Below are positions 7,130-14,888 of a stretch of 17,021 nucleotides of DNA, in pieces; the first letter of the stretch is position 1, and the number at the start of each line of letters is the position of its first letter. Origin of the DNA: Bordetella parapertussis (GTDB lineage: Bacteria > Pseudomonadota > Gammaproteobacteria > Burkholderiales > Burkholderiaceae_B). The DNA is taken from contig CAMCYB010000037.1 in NCBI GenBank assembly GCA_945883615.1, forward strand, positions 1 through 17,021, given 5' to 3'. A program made the translations under genes and the position numbers. The notes under the pieces were generated by a model that made no database searches, was not told the origin of the DNA, and saw only the letters and a program-made list of their open reading frames with translations.

Positions 7130-8533
7130 TTACCGTAAATGACGAACGTCAACAAAATGACCTGCAACCGCTGCCGCAGCAGCCATCGCGGGGCTGACTA
7201 AATGAGTGCGACCGCCCTGCCCTTGTCGACCTTCAAAGTTGCGATTAGACGTTGATGCGCAACGCTCTTGGGGCTCTAGACGATCAGCATTCATAGCTAA
7301 GCACATTGAACAACCTGGCTCACGCCACTCAAAACCTGAGTCAAGAAATATCTTGTCAAGCCCTTCTTGCTCAGCTTGTTTTTTAACCAGACCAGAACCA
7401 GCGACCACCATTGCCAGTTTGACGTTCGAAGCAACACGTTTACCACGGACCACTGCCGCTGCCGCACGCAAATCTTCAATACGAGAATTGGTACAGGAAC
7501 CAATAAACACTTTGTCTATTTTGATATCGGTTAAGGGGGTGTTGGGCACTAGGCCCATGTATTCAAGCGCACGCTCAATACCGACTCGACGAGCGGGGTT
7601 TTTTTCCTTTTCAGGGTCAGGGACACGGCCATCAACAGGTAACACCATCTCAGGTGACGTGCCCCAACTGATTTGCGGCACAATATCGCTGGCTTGAATC
7701 TCAACGACACGGTCAAATACAGCTCCTTCGTCTGAACGCAAAGTACGCCAATACGTAACCGCTGATTCCCATAAGGCGCCCGTGGGTGCAAAAGGCCGAC
7801 CCTTGAAATAATCAATGGTTTTTTGATCAACAGCCACCATGCCCGAACGTGCACCGGCCTCAATGGCCATATTGCAAACCGTCATACGGCCTTCAATGGA
7901 AAGGTCGCGAATTGCACTGCCCGCAAACTCGATAGCCGAACCTGTACCGCCGGCTGTGCCAATCACGCCAATGACATGCAAAATCAAATCTTTGGCTGTT
8001 GAACCTTTGGGTAAAGCGCCTTCAATGCGAACCAGCATATTTTTACTTTTTTTCGCAACTAAGGTTTGAGTTGCCAACACGTGTTCGACTTCAGAAGTGC
8101 CAATACCATGAGCCAAGGCACCAAAAGCACCATGAGTGCTTGTATGCGAATCACCGCACACCACAGTCATACCGGGCAATGTTGCACCCTGTTCTGGACC
8201 AATCACGTGCACAATACCTTGACGCAAATCATTCATGCGAAACTCAGTGACACCATACTTTTCGCAGTTGGCGTCAAGCGTGTCAATTTGAAGCTTTGAA
8301 ATGGGGTCTGTAATGCCTAAAGCACGATTTTGGGTGGGTACGTTGTGGTCAGCGACAGCAAGGTTTGCACTGATACGCCAAGGCTTAAGCTTTGCTAGCT
8401 CTAAACCCTCAAACGCTTGGGGGCTGGTCACTTCATGTAAAAGATGACGATCAATATAAAGAATGGCTGTACCATCGTCTTCACTATGAACGACGTGGGC
8501 TTCCCATAATTTGTCATATAAAGTTTGTTTCAT
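7130..8533 (-). CDS. leuC: 3-isopropylmalate dehydratase large subunit
   Basis: LeuC is the [4Fe-4S] aconitase-type catalytic subunit of isopropylmalate isomerase. The cluster ligands are C347 ([13 protein letters not shown]), C408 and C411 (EPGCSMC), numbered from the ATG at 8533. [28 protein letters not shown] is also diagnostic. The frame runs upstream to 8578, but the family start [15 protein letters not shown] and the GAAGAAG purine tract just before ATG 8533 support 467 residues; the extra 15 residues are encoded by the self-complementary leader. It is the first gene of the leu-asd-fimV-truA-trpF run and has a plausible promoter at 8621-8648. Confidence 0.98.
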   Translation of the reverse strand: MKQTLYDKLWEAHVVHSEDDGTAILYIDRHLLHEVTSPQAFEGLELAKLKPWRISANLAVADHNVPTQNRALGITDPISKLQIDTLDANCEKYGVTEFRMNDLRQGIVHVIGPEQGATLPGMTVVCGDSHTSTHGAFGALAHGIGTSEVEHVLATQTLVAKKSKNMLVRIEGALPKGSTAKDLILHVIGVIGTAGGTGSAIEFAGSAIRDLSIEGRMTVCNMAIEAGARSGMVAVDQKTIDYFKGRPFAPTGALWESAVTYWRTLRSDEGAVFDRVVEIQASDIVPQISWGTSPEMVLPVDGRVPDPEKEKNPARRVGIERALEYMGLVPNTPLTDIKIDKVFIGSCTNSRIEDLRAAAAVVRGKRVASNVKLAMVVAGSGLVKKQAEQEGLDKIFLDSGFEWREPGCSMCLAMNADRLEPQERCASTSNRNFEGRQGQGGRTHLVSPAMAAAAAVAGHFVDVRHLR

Positions 8534-8551
8534 GGCTTCTTCGCGTGTAGA

Positions 8552-8610
8552 CCCTATACGAGACCCACTCGAATGCACACCCCTGTGTGCAACCCTTTAA
8601 GCGTATAGGG
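8552..8610 (-). promoter_or_regulatory. Nested inverted repeats in the leuC leader
   Basis: Between the promoter and leuC, CCCTATACG and CGTATAGGG (8602-8610 and 8552-8560 on the plus strand) form a perfect 9-bp outer pair. Inside lies a perfect 7-bp hairpin TGCACAC-GTGTGCA with a 4-base loop (8574-8591). Beside it is a 4-bp pair CGAG-CTCG, sharing two bases with the outer stem. In RNA this could fold as a three-way junction ending 18 bases before the ATG; in DNA it could be operators. I recognise no known riboswitch, and no leader peptide rich in leucine is evident. Confidence 0.55.
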
Positions 8611-8620
8611 AGAATCACTA

Positions 8621-8648
8621 ATTATGCCATATGGGTATAGCCAGACAA
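8621..8648 (-). promoter_or_regulatory. Candidate sigma70 promoter of the leu operon
   Basis: TTGTCT (8643-8648) and CATAAT (8621-8626) are 16 bp apart on the minus strand. The start would be near 8614, giving a leader of about 80 bases that includes the nested inverted repeats. Confidence 0.5.
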
Positions 8649-8672
8649 ATGGAAACAACAACTTTTAACAAC

Positions 8673-9731
8673 CTAACCGCATTGACCGCGATGGCGCAGC
8701 GCGTGATCACACACAACGATAGCCAAAAGGGCCTCTGCAATGGGGGTTGCACGAATACCTACACAGGGGTCGTGGCGCCCTAATGTTTCAACCGTAACGG
8801 GTTCACCCGCACGGTTAACTGATTGGCGGGGCAAACGTATGCTTGAGGTCGGTTTAATGGCGATGCTAACCGTTAAGTCTTGACCCGTTGAAATACCGCC
8901 TAAAACCCCGCCTGCATGGTTGGTCAAAAAGCCATTGGGCGTTATTTCATCACCATGCATTGAACCGCGATGCTCAACGGACGCAAAACCCGCACCTATT
9001 TCAACCCCTTTGACAGCATTCAAACCCATCATGGCGTGAGCAATATCAGCATCTAAACGATCGTAAATGGGTTCGCCTAGGCCAACTGGAATACCTTGAG
9101 CAACGACATTGATACGAGCACCAATCGAATCACCCGCCTTTCTTAAATTGTCCATAAAAGCTTCAAGCTCGTCGATAGTCGATTCATTGGCAGCAAAAAA
9201 AGGGTTGTTATGCACAAATGACCAGTCTTCAAATGGAATATGAACGGGCCCCAATTGACTCATGTAGCCACGAATGGTGACTTGATGATTGAGTTTGAGC
9301 CATTTTTTTGCAATCGCGCCTGCCGCAACGGTGGGGGCTGTTAAGCGAGCTGAAGAGCGCCCACCCCCACGCGGATCTCGAATACCAAATTTTTTCCAAT
9401 AGGTGAAATCAGCATGACCTGGACGAAAAGTATCTTCTATATTTGAATAATCTTTGCTACGGGCGTCAGTATTGCGTATGAGTAAACCGATCGGTGCACC
9501 CGTGGTGACACCCTCGTAAACACCAGACAAAATTTCAATCTGATCGGCCTCTTGACGTTGCGTCACATGTCTTGACGTGCCAGGGCGTCTACGATCAAGT
9601 TCAAGTTGAATGTCTTCAGCAACTAGAGGCATACCGGGCGGGCAACCGTCAACGACACAACCAATAGCTGGGCCATGAGATTCGCCAAAGTTTGTAACGG
9701 TAAAAAGCTTGCCAAGTGTATTGCCAGACAT
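8673..9731 (-). CDS. aroC: Chorismate synthase
   Basis: AroC eliminates phosphate from EPSP to give chorismate, using reduced FMN without net redox change; chorismate feeds Trp, Phe, Tyr and folate. Motifs: the start [24 protein letters not shown] with catalytic His 19; the LELDRRRPG block; [27 protein letters not shown]; and [17 protein letters not shown] near the end. The frame extends to a TTG at 9773, but the family-typical start at ATG 9731 gives 352 residues, the normal length. A TTTACT/CATAAT promoter lies 57-84 bp upstream. The gene ends just before the leuC promoter on the same strand, without an evident terminator, so readthrough into leuC is possible. Confidence 0.97.
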   Translation of the reverse strand: MSGNTLGKLFTVTNFGESHGPAIGCVVDGCPPGMPLVAEDIQLELDRRRPGTSRHVTQRQEADQIEILSGVYEGVTTGAPIGLLIRNTDARSKDYSNIEDTFRPGHADFTYWKKFGIRDPRGGGRSSARLTAPTVAAGAIAKKWLKLNHQVTIRGYMSQLGPVHIPFEDWSFVHNNPFFAANESTIDELEAFMDNLRKAGDSIGARINVVAQGIPVGLGEPIYDRLDADIAHAMMGLNAVKGVEIGAGFASVEHRGSMHGDEITPNGFLTNHAGGVLGGISTGQDLTVSIAIKPTSSIRLPRQSVNRAGEPVTVETLGRHDPCVGIRATPIAEALLAIVVCDHALRHRGQCG

Positions 9732-9787
9732 AACGTTCGCCAAAAGATTGCGCTGTTGTTCACTGCCGAACAAGCAACTAAAACAGC

Positions 9788-9815
9788 ATTATGACATTTT
9801 CAGTTGTTAAGTAAA
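9788..9815 (-). promoter_or_regulatory. Candidate promoter of aroC
   Basis: TTTACT (9810-9815) and CATAAT (9788-9793) are 16 bp apart on the minus strand, predicting a start near 9781 and a leader of about 50 bases. It abuts the first copy of the intergenic direct repeat. Confidence 0.4.
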
Positions 9816-9926
9816 ACCTTGCCGTTATTACACAGTAAACGCAGAGCCACCACAGAGTTACCGTGTAGTTACCTTGCCGTTATTACACAGGAAACGCAAA
9901 GTTACCGAACAGCTACCTTGCTGTTA
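9816..9926. repeat. Direct repeats in the aroC-selO spacer
   Basis: ACCTTGCCGTTATTACACAG is present exactly at 9816-9835 and 9871-9890, each followed by a similar AAACGCA-AG stretch. A third, partial copy (ACCTTGCTGTTA) is at 9915-9926. Units are about 55 and 45 bp apart. The spacer otherwise contains only the aroC promoter and a weak inverted repeat CTTGAAA/TTTCAAG (9948-9954, 9970-9976) just after selO. Confidence 0.8.
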
Positions 9927-9981
9927 AATTGTTTTGCCTTACGCTGACTTGAAAAACAGTCTAAAAATGTTTCAAGATAAT

Positions 9982-11580
9982 TTATGAGGAACAGCTGACA
10001 GCAACAGGCTGATCAAGCGGAGCCGGCGGTTGGGCATAGGACTCAAAACCAGGTTGTGCAACAAAAGGGTTTGCCAACAAATTAATCTGAATCGATAATT
10101 CAGTTGCATAATTAAGTTGCGCGGCCTCGATTGCTTTTTGAGCCAAATGATTACGAAGAATATAAAGTGGGTTAACCGACAACATACGTTTAGTTCGTTC
10201 GACTGCAAGGCACTCACTATTCACCAAACAACCTGAACGAGTCAAATAGCGATTTACCCATGTGTTGGGGCTATTAGAGCCTGCAAACAAGTGATTAAAA
10301 GGTTTCTTACTTAGAGGCTCATGGGGTAACCACCCCATCTGCAAAGCATCTTCTGGTCGAACCAGTTGTGTAGCGTTGGCCGCTTGAACAAAAGCTAACT
10401 CTCTAAAACAGAGTGTAAAGTCTGCCCCGCTTTCATGCATCAGTTTAAGCAAGTCATCAATAAGCGCCTCGTCTTCAGGCATGGAACCGACCAGCCCAAG
10501 CTTGGCCATCATGCGGTGGTGCATAGAATTAGAAAAAATAGAGTCAAAGGTTTTGAGCGCTTCGCTTAAACCGTCAGTTGATTGCACTAAAAGACTAAGG
10601 CTATTCGCTAAGCAATGTAAATTCCATTTCGCGACTGAAGGTTGTGCGTACCAAGCGTAACGCCCATTATGGTCTGAGTGATTGCAAATATGATGGGCAT
10701 CAAAATCATCTAAAAAGCCAAAAGGCCCATAATCAAGCGTTAGACCCAAAATAGACATATTGTCAGTATTCATCACGCCATGACAAAACCCAACAGTTTG
10801 CCATTGAGCCATTAAATTTGCCGTGCGCGAAACAACTGCCTCAAAAAAACGAACGTATTTCTCACCACTTTCCGTTAATTGAGCATCATGCTGTGCAGAT
10901 ATAGACGCCTGCTGGTCACCTAAACATTCAGGAAAGTATTGCTTTATAACAAAATCAGCCAATTGCTTTAAGGCCTCAACATGACGTTTAGAAGCCCAAT
11001 GCTCAAAAGAACCAAAACGAATAAAACTAGGGGAAACGCGCGTCACAATAGCAGCCGTTTCAACTGTTTCACGCCTTACAGGGTCGTCTGAAGCAACCAA
11101 CGCTAAAGCACGCGTTGTGGGAATACCCAAACCATGCATCGCTTCACTTGCCAAATACTCTCTAACTGATGATCTTAATACTGCTCTGCCATCAGCCATG
11201 CGCGAATATGGGGTTGGGCCTGCGCCCTTAAGTTGCAACTCAAGCGGCCCTATTGGACTACTTATTTCACCCAAATAATGCGCACGACCATCGCCTAATT
11301 GCCCAGCCCAGACACCAAACTGGTGGCCACTGTAAACAGCTGCTAAGGGGTCGCACCCCGGTAGGGGTCGAGCACCACTCACCAAGTCTAAAAAATCAGA
11401 AGAATCAATTTGCTGACGCGTCAAACCCAAATCACCTGCAAAATTAGCGTTCGCATGAAACAACCGTGCCGTTTTAAGCGGGCTCGTTGGTGTATGGGTG
11501 AAGAAATGGGTTGGTAAATCTGCGAAAGACTGATCGGTTATGCGATGTGTTAATAGAACGGGGGTTTGAGCTAGCGTCAT
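9982..11580 (-). CDS. selO: SelO/YdiU-family protein adenylyltransferase (selenoprotein O homologue)
   Basis: SelO enzymes have a pseudokinase-like fold with inverted ATP binding and transfer AMP to protein hydroxyls, linked to oxidative-stress responses. The family blocks are complete: YSGHQFGVWAGQLGDGRA (83-100), ELQLKGAGPTPYSRMADGRAVLRSSVREYL (114-143), GIPTTRALALV, and NTDNMSILGLTLDYGPFGFLD. The last holds D273, N274 and D283 with the same spacing as the base and metal ligands known in Pseudomonas SelO. No selenocysteine codon is implied; bacterial members lack it. The 532 residues are slightly long for the family. The ATG at 11580 has no strong ribosome-binding site and lies 20 bases after the DUF2069 gene on the same strand, so the two are probably one transcript. 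Confidence 0.93.
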   Translation of the reverse strand: MTLAQTPVLLTHRITDQSFADLPTHFFTHTPTSPLKTARLFHANANFAGDLGLTRQQIDSSDFLDLVSGARPLPGCDPLAAVYSGHQFGVWAGQLGDGRAHYLGEISSPIGPLELQLKGAGPTPYSRMADGRAVLRSSVREYLASEAMHGLGIPTTRALALVASDDPVRRETVETAAIVTRVSPSFIRFGSFEHWASKRHVEALKQLADFVIKQYFPECLGDQQASISAQHDAQLTESGEKYVRFFEAVVSRTANLMAQWQTVGFCHGVMNTDNMSILGLTLDYGPFGFLDDFDAHHICNHSDHNGRYAWYAQPSVAKWNLHCLANSLSLLVQSTDGLSEALKTFDSIFSNSMHHRMMAKLGLVGSMPEDEALIDDLLKLMHESGADFTLCFRELAFVQAANATQLVRPEDALQMGWLPHEPLSKKPFNHLFAGSNSPNTWVNRYLTRSGCLVNSECLAVERTKRMLSVNPLYILRNHLAQKAIEAAQLNYATELSIQINLLANPFVAQPGFESYAQPPAPLDQPVAVSCSS

Positions 11581-11600
11581 AGTTGTTTGATGTAACCTGA

Positions 11601-12032
11601 TTAATTACGATGCACGCCCTGCTCTTTTTCAAGTTTAGCGGCGCTTTTGGCCGCTCTTTTAGCTGGTCTGACATAAAGAATGGCTGAGAAAAAGAAAACA
11701 GTGGAAAATAAAATCTCAAACCATGCCAGCAGTATTGACGGCCCAGGTGGGTCAGACATCACGCGCACAACGCCTTCCATTAAGTAAAGCAACACTAACA
11801 TGGATGACCATTGCAACGTATAGTGACAGAGGGGGCGTATGGCAAAAGCCAGTGGCACGGCTTTTAAGAAAAGCAATGAGCCGCCCGGTTTAATAGGGGC
11901 AAGCCATAATTCCCAAAGAATGCAAAGCAAAAATAGGCAAATCAAAGAAAATAATGCCGTGTAATGATAGCCTTTTGGGGCTAATACCAGCTGATTAGTT
12001 GTTGTCGTTATGTTGTTAGGTTCGCCATTCAT
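11601..12032 (-). CDS. DUF2069-family inner-membrane protein
   Basis: A 143-residue protein with four predicted membrane helices (about 22-43, 50-67, 71-92 and 99-120) and a basic, Ala/Lys-rich cytoplasmic tail (RPAKRAAKSAAKLEKEQ). The pattern and the neighbourhood (next to yihY, as in many Betaproteobacteria) match DUF2069, whose function is unknown. In many relatives wrbA sits between or beside these genes; it is absent here. ATG 12032 is the only sensible start but has no ribosome-binding site. A -10-like CATAAT lies just 6 bases before it, so the mRNA could be nearly leaderless. It is divergent from yihY, with 33 bp between start codons. Confidence 0.75.
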   Translation of the reverse strand: MNGEPNNITTTTNQLVLAPKGYHYTALFSLICLFLLCILWELWLAPIKPGGSLLFLKAVPLAFAIRPLCHYTLQWSSMLVLLYLMEGVVRVMSDPPGPSILLAWFEILFSTVFFFSAILYVRPAKRAAKSAAKLEKEQGVHRN

Positions 12033-12040
12033 AATAATAT
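12013..12040 (+). promoter_or_regulatory. Candidate yihY promoter in the divergent spacer
   Basis: TTGTTA (12013-12018) and TAATAT (12035-12040) are 16 bp apart on the plus strand. The predicted start near 12047 lies after ATG 12042 and before ATG 12066, supporting the later yihY start. The promoter overlaps the start of the DUF2069 gene, so divergent transcription may interfere. Confidence 0.35.
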
Positions 12041-12065
12041 TATGACTGAGTTAAAAAGGTTAAAC

Positions 12066-12914
12066 ATGACGCAGGCTCACGAAAAAGGGGTATTTGGAAC
12101 AACTCGATTAATTTTAATTGCGCTGCGTGACGACCGTATCATTGAAACTGCAGGCAGTTTAGCTTTTTCTTCTTTGTTAGCCATCGTTCCCCTGTTTGCC
12201 TTGGCCCTGGCATTATTTACAGCATTTCCAATATTTAACGATTTTGAAATAGCATTGCGCAATTTTCTTGTTGAGCAGCTGATGCCTGAAAGCTTTTCTA
12301 CAACTGTTATGGGCTATTTGAATACTTTTGCCTTACAGTCGTCAAAATTATCCGCTGTAGGCGGATTTTTTTTAGTTGTGACAGCGCTATTGATCATATT
12401 TAGCGTTGAGTCAGCTCTAAACCAATTGTGGCATGTCAAAGAAAATCGAGGTTTAGCGCAAAGAATCTTTATTTTTATTGTTTTTATTTTACTGGGGCCA
12501 CTTGTTGCCGGTGCAAGTCTTTGGACATCTGCATATTTAGTTCGTGAGTCATTGGGTTTAGTGCCTAAACTGATATTGCAAACGCATTACCTAAGCATCA
12601 CAATTAACGTCGCTTTATCTACGATTGCATGTTCTTGGTTATTTGTTGTGGCACCGAACTGTAAAGTTCTTTGGCGTCATGCGCTCATAGGCGGTCTGTT
12701 CACAGCACTTTGCCTTGAAGCCGTTCGACTAGGGCTTGCTTACTACCTTAAACAATTTCCAACTTATACCGTTATATATGGCGCCTTTTCGGTTTTACCC
12801 GCTTTTTTAATTTGGGTTTACCTATCTTGGGTGTCATTTTTATCTGGGGCTGCCATCGCTGCAACGCTTGGGCGTGTAAAAAAAGGCCTTTTATTAAAAA
12901 AAGGTTCTATTTAA
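12066..12914 (+). CDS. yihY: YihY/BrkB (UPF0761) family membrane protein
   Basis: A 282-residue inner-membrane protein with about six helices (29-53, 94-116, 132-156, 178-196, 206-226, 240-266). Family motifs are LAFSSLLAIVPLFAL near residue 32 and YGAFSVLPAFLIWVYLSW (about 238-255). Members were once mislabelled RNase BN; the real role is unknown, though BrkB of Bordetella was associated with serum resistance. The frame begins at ATG 12042, but AAAAAGG 6 bases before ATG 12066 and the promoter position favour 12066. The C-terminus is basic (RVKKGLLLKKG). The next gene follows on the same strand after 98 bp. No terminator is visible. Confidence 0.88.
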   Translation: MTQAHEKGVFGTTRLILIALRDDRIIETAGSLAFSSLLAIVPLFALALALFTAFPIFNDFEIALRNFLVEQLMPESFSTTVMGYLNTFALQSSKLSAVGGFFLVVTALLIIFSVESALNQLWHVKENRGLAQRIFIFIVFILLGPLVAGASLWTSAYLVRESLGLVPKLILQTHYLSITINVALSTIACSWLFVVAPNCKVLWRHALIGGLFTALCLEAVRLGLAYYLKQFPTYTVIYGAFSVLPAFLIWVYLSWVSFLSGAAIAATLGRVKKGLLLKKGSI

Positions 12915-12943
12915 AGATCGAAACGTTCAAATTTGTTGCAATC

Positions 12944-12972
12944 TTATTGTGTTGATCGTAACAAGGTATAAA
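12944..12972 (+). promoter_or_regulatory. Weak candidate promoter of the CBS gene
   Basis: TATAAA (12967-12972) is preceded at 17 bp by TTATTG (12944-12949), about 40 bp before the GTG start. The -10 is good and the -35 is poor. Confidence 0.3.
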
Positions 12973-13012
12973 CTCAAACATACAATTAAATCAAACCAAA
13001 CGGAGACAAATT

Positions 13013-13465
13013 GTGCTTAAAGTTAATGAAGTTTTGCGCGTTAAAGGCAACACCTTATATACCTGCACACCAGACGCTAATGTTGAGCAGGCGGTTCAAA
13101 CCATGAGCGAACATGATATTGGCTCTCTCGTCGTGATGGAGCACGGTACCTTGGTTGGCATGGTCACTTTTAGAGAAGTCATTCGACACATACATAAAAA
13201 TCTTGGCATATTGGGTGACACGACTGTTCGTTCCATCATGAACGATGCGCCTATTAGTGTGTCACCTGCAAGCGACGCAGACGAAGTGCAACGACTTATG
13301 CTGACCCACCACGAACGTTATGTTCCTGTCATGGACGGTCCTGTTTTGCTCGGTGTTGTTTCTTTTTACGATATGGCCCAAGCAATTGTCGCTGCGCAGC
13401 AATTTGAAAATTCAATGCTCAAAGCATACATACGTGACTGGCCCATGGATAGCAATACCAATTAG
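13013..13465 (+). CDS. Two-CBS-domain protein
   Basis: A 150-residue soluble protein made of a CBS pair (Bateman module), which binds adenosine nucleotides or similar ligands. CBS1 is about residues 10-65 (ANVEQAVQTMSEHDIGSLVVM, LVGMVTFREVI) and CBS2 about 71-130 (TVRSIMNDAPISVSP, HHERYVPVM, LLGVVSFYDM). No catalytic domain is attached, so it may regulate or sense rather than catalyse; the target is not shown by the sequence. The start is GTG at 13013, with CGGAGA 6 bases upstream as a good ribosome-binding site. It stands alone, convergent with dusA across a repeat-filled spacer. Confidence 0.9.
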   Translation: MLKVNEVLRVKGNTLYTCTPDANVEQAVQTMSEHDIGSLVVMEHGTLVGMVTFREVIRHIHKNLGILGDTTVRSIMNDAPISVSPASDADEVQRLMLTHHERYVPVMDGPVLLGVVSFYDMAQAIVAAQQFENSMLKAYIRDWPMDSNTN

Positions 13466-13485
13466 AACGGGTTATTAACGAGAGG

Positions 13486-13639
13486 TTAGCTGACTGGAAT
13501 TAGTTGACTGGGTTTAGCTTAATGGGTAAGACTGAGTGGGGTTAGCTGAGTGGGTATAGCTGAGTGGGTATAGCTGAGCGGAACCTGCTAGCTGGTGTTT
13601 GCTGACCTAGTTTAACTGGGTGGGTTTAACTGGCAGATA
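13486..13639. repeat. Degenerate 13-15 bp tandem repeat array
   Basis: About eleven imperfect copies of a unit close to TTAGCTGAGTGGGTA run from 13486 to about 13639. They fill most of the 243-bp spacer between the convergent CBS and dusA genes. The central copies (13542-13556, 13557-13570, 13571-13585) are nearly identical, and the outer ones are diverged. No spacers are unique, so this is a minisatellite, not CRISPR. The rest of the spacer holds two palindromes, TTACATGTAA (13663-13672) and the next entry. Confidence 0.85.
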
Positions 13640-13680
13640 TAGACTGATTTGTCTTGTGTCAATTACATGTAAACAGATAA

Positions 13681-13696
13681 GTACTTGATCGAGTAC
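13681..13696. terminator. Weak palindrome between CBS gene and dusA
   Basis: GTACTTGATCGAGTAC is a palindrome with one mismatched pair, lying 13 bases after the dusA stop. It may act as a poor bidirectional terminator: the T tracts beside it are short. Confidence 0.25.
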
Positions 13697-13708
13697 AAAG
13701 CTTTTGAC

Positions 13709-14713
13709 TTAAACAATGGCTAAGTTTTGGTAATTTTTCAAATTCTGCCAAGCATCTATTAAGACGCTTACATCATCACTCGACAACATTTTTTGATTTG
13801 ACAAAGCCCGCCGCCAAAATCTTGATCCGGAAATGCCTTGCATCCAGCCAAGTAAGGGGCGCACTAATACTCTTAAGGGTACGCCCTGTTTAACTTGCTC
13901 CTCACAATAACGCGCGTAGTCTTGAACAACCTGATCTGCATCAGGCATAGAAGCTAAATGGTGCAGAGCTACCGAAAGCTCAGATAAACAGCCGGGATTG
14001 TGCCATGCTGCTCTACCTAACATGACCCCATCAAACGTTTTCAAAGCCTGTTGACAACCTTGTACATCTATCAAACCCCCATTTAGCACCACAGTCGCAT
14101 CTGGAAACTGAGTTTTGATGCGAGCCGCGTCTTCATAACGCAGCGGAGGCACTTCACGATTGTCACGTGGCGAGAGACCTGCCAGAACTGCATTGCGGGC
14201 ATGGGCAATAAAAACTCGACAACCCACGTCATACAAAACACTGACAAATTCGGTCATCAAATCAATACTTTCGTCATAGTCAAGCCCAAGCCTATGCTTA
14301 ACCGTAACCGGCAAACTGACGGCGTCTTGCATGGCTTTAATCGCGTCTGCAACCAAACGGGGTTGCAACATTAAACGTGCCCCAAAATCACCTTTTTGAA
14401 CGCGTTCAGACGGGCAACCACAATTTAAGTTAATTTCATCAAAACCCCACCTTTCGCCTATTTTTGCGCAATATGCGAGCGCAGCGGGGTCACTACCCCC
14501 AAGCTGTAAGGCAACAGGGTGTTCAGCCGAATCAAAATCAAGATGACGCGTTATATCACCATGCTTTAGCGCACTCGTCGTGATCATTTCGGTATATAAA
14601 CGCGCTTTAGGCGCTAATAATCGATGAAAAAATCGGCAATGCCGGTCAGTAACGTCGATCATAGGCGCGACGCAAAGCTGCCATGGCGAAATATGTATTG
14701 ATTTTTCAGTCAT
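13709..14713 (-). CDS. dusA: tRNA-dihydrouridine(20/20a) synthase
   Basis: DusA reduces uridine 20/20a in the tRNA D loop with NADPH and FMN. The FMN barrel begins CVAPMIDVTDRHCRFF and continues with LYTEMITTSAL, PVALQLGGSDP, then NLNCGCPSERVQKGDFGARLM, where C100 is the expected catalytic acid. VKHRLGLD, FIAHARNAVLAGLSPRDNREVPPL and LNGGL/DGVMLGRAAWHNP are DusA-type. The 334 residues are normal. The ATG at 14713 lacks a good ribosome-binding site; a weak TTGCAG/ATTAAA promoter (14767-14772, 14744-14749) lies upstream. It is divergent from thrB with a 175-bp spacer. Confidence 0.95.
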   Translation of the reverse strand: MTEKSIHISPWQLCVAPMIDVTDRHCRFFHRLLAPKARLYTEMITTSALKHGDITRHLDFDSAEHPVALQLGGSDPAALAYCAKIGERWGFDEINLNCGCPSERVQKGDFGARLMLQPRLVADAIKAMQDAVSLPVTVKHRLGLDYDESIDLMTEFVSVLYDVGCRVFIAHARNAVLAGLSPRDNREVPPLRYEDAARIKTQFPDATVVLNGGLIDVQGCQQALKTFDGVMLGRAAWHNPGCLSELSVALHHLASMPDADQVVQDYARYCEEQVKQGVPLRVLVRPLLGWMQGISGSRFWRRALSNQKMLSSDDVSVLIDAWQNLKNYQNLAIV

Positions 14714-14808
14714 TTGAGCATTTTATCAGCGCGCACTTGCCTTTTTAATGCTTAAAGCTTTTTGGTCTGCAAAGTAGTCTCTAAACGTTTTTCAGCATTA
14801 GTCTAAAA

Positions 14809-14832
14809 TTCAACTCGAACGATGTCGTTGAA
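14809..14832. repeat. Imperfect palindrome in the dusA-thrB spacer
   Basis: TTCAAC (14809-14814) and GTTGAA (14827-14832) enclose AACGA-TG-TCGTT (14818-14829). It is a candidate operator for either divergent gene, on position alone. The remainder of the spacer shows only AT-rich promoter-like DNA. Confidence 0.3.
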
Positions 14833-14848
14833 GATAAATTGAACGCCA

Positions 14849-14878
14849 TTAACCATGAACAATATAGTTTTTTATAAA
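14849..14878 (+). promoter_or_regulatory. Candidate thrB promoter very close to the start codon
   Basis: TTAACC (14849-14854) and TATAAA (14873-14878) are 18 bp apart. The predicted start near 14885 would leave only about four bases before the ATG at 14889, and no ribosome-binding site is visible there. Confidence 0.35.
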
Positions 14879-14888
14879 TTCAAATTTT

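Noticed and set aside
7206..7697. 163-residue plus-strand ORF opposite leuC
   Set aside because: It lies wholly inside leuC, which is unambiguous; the composition is that of an antisense shadow.
8534..8578. Longer leuC start at 8578
   Set aside because: The extra codons fall in the inverted-repeat leader, and the family start with a purine-rich site is at 8533.
9732..9773. Longer aroC start at TTG 9773
   Set aside because: Chorismate synthases start at the MSGNTLG motif; the extension is not conserved.
13486..13639. CRISPR array
   Set aside because: Units are only 13-15 bp, degenerate and directly adjacent with no unique spacers, and no cas gene is present.
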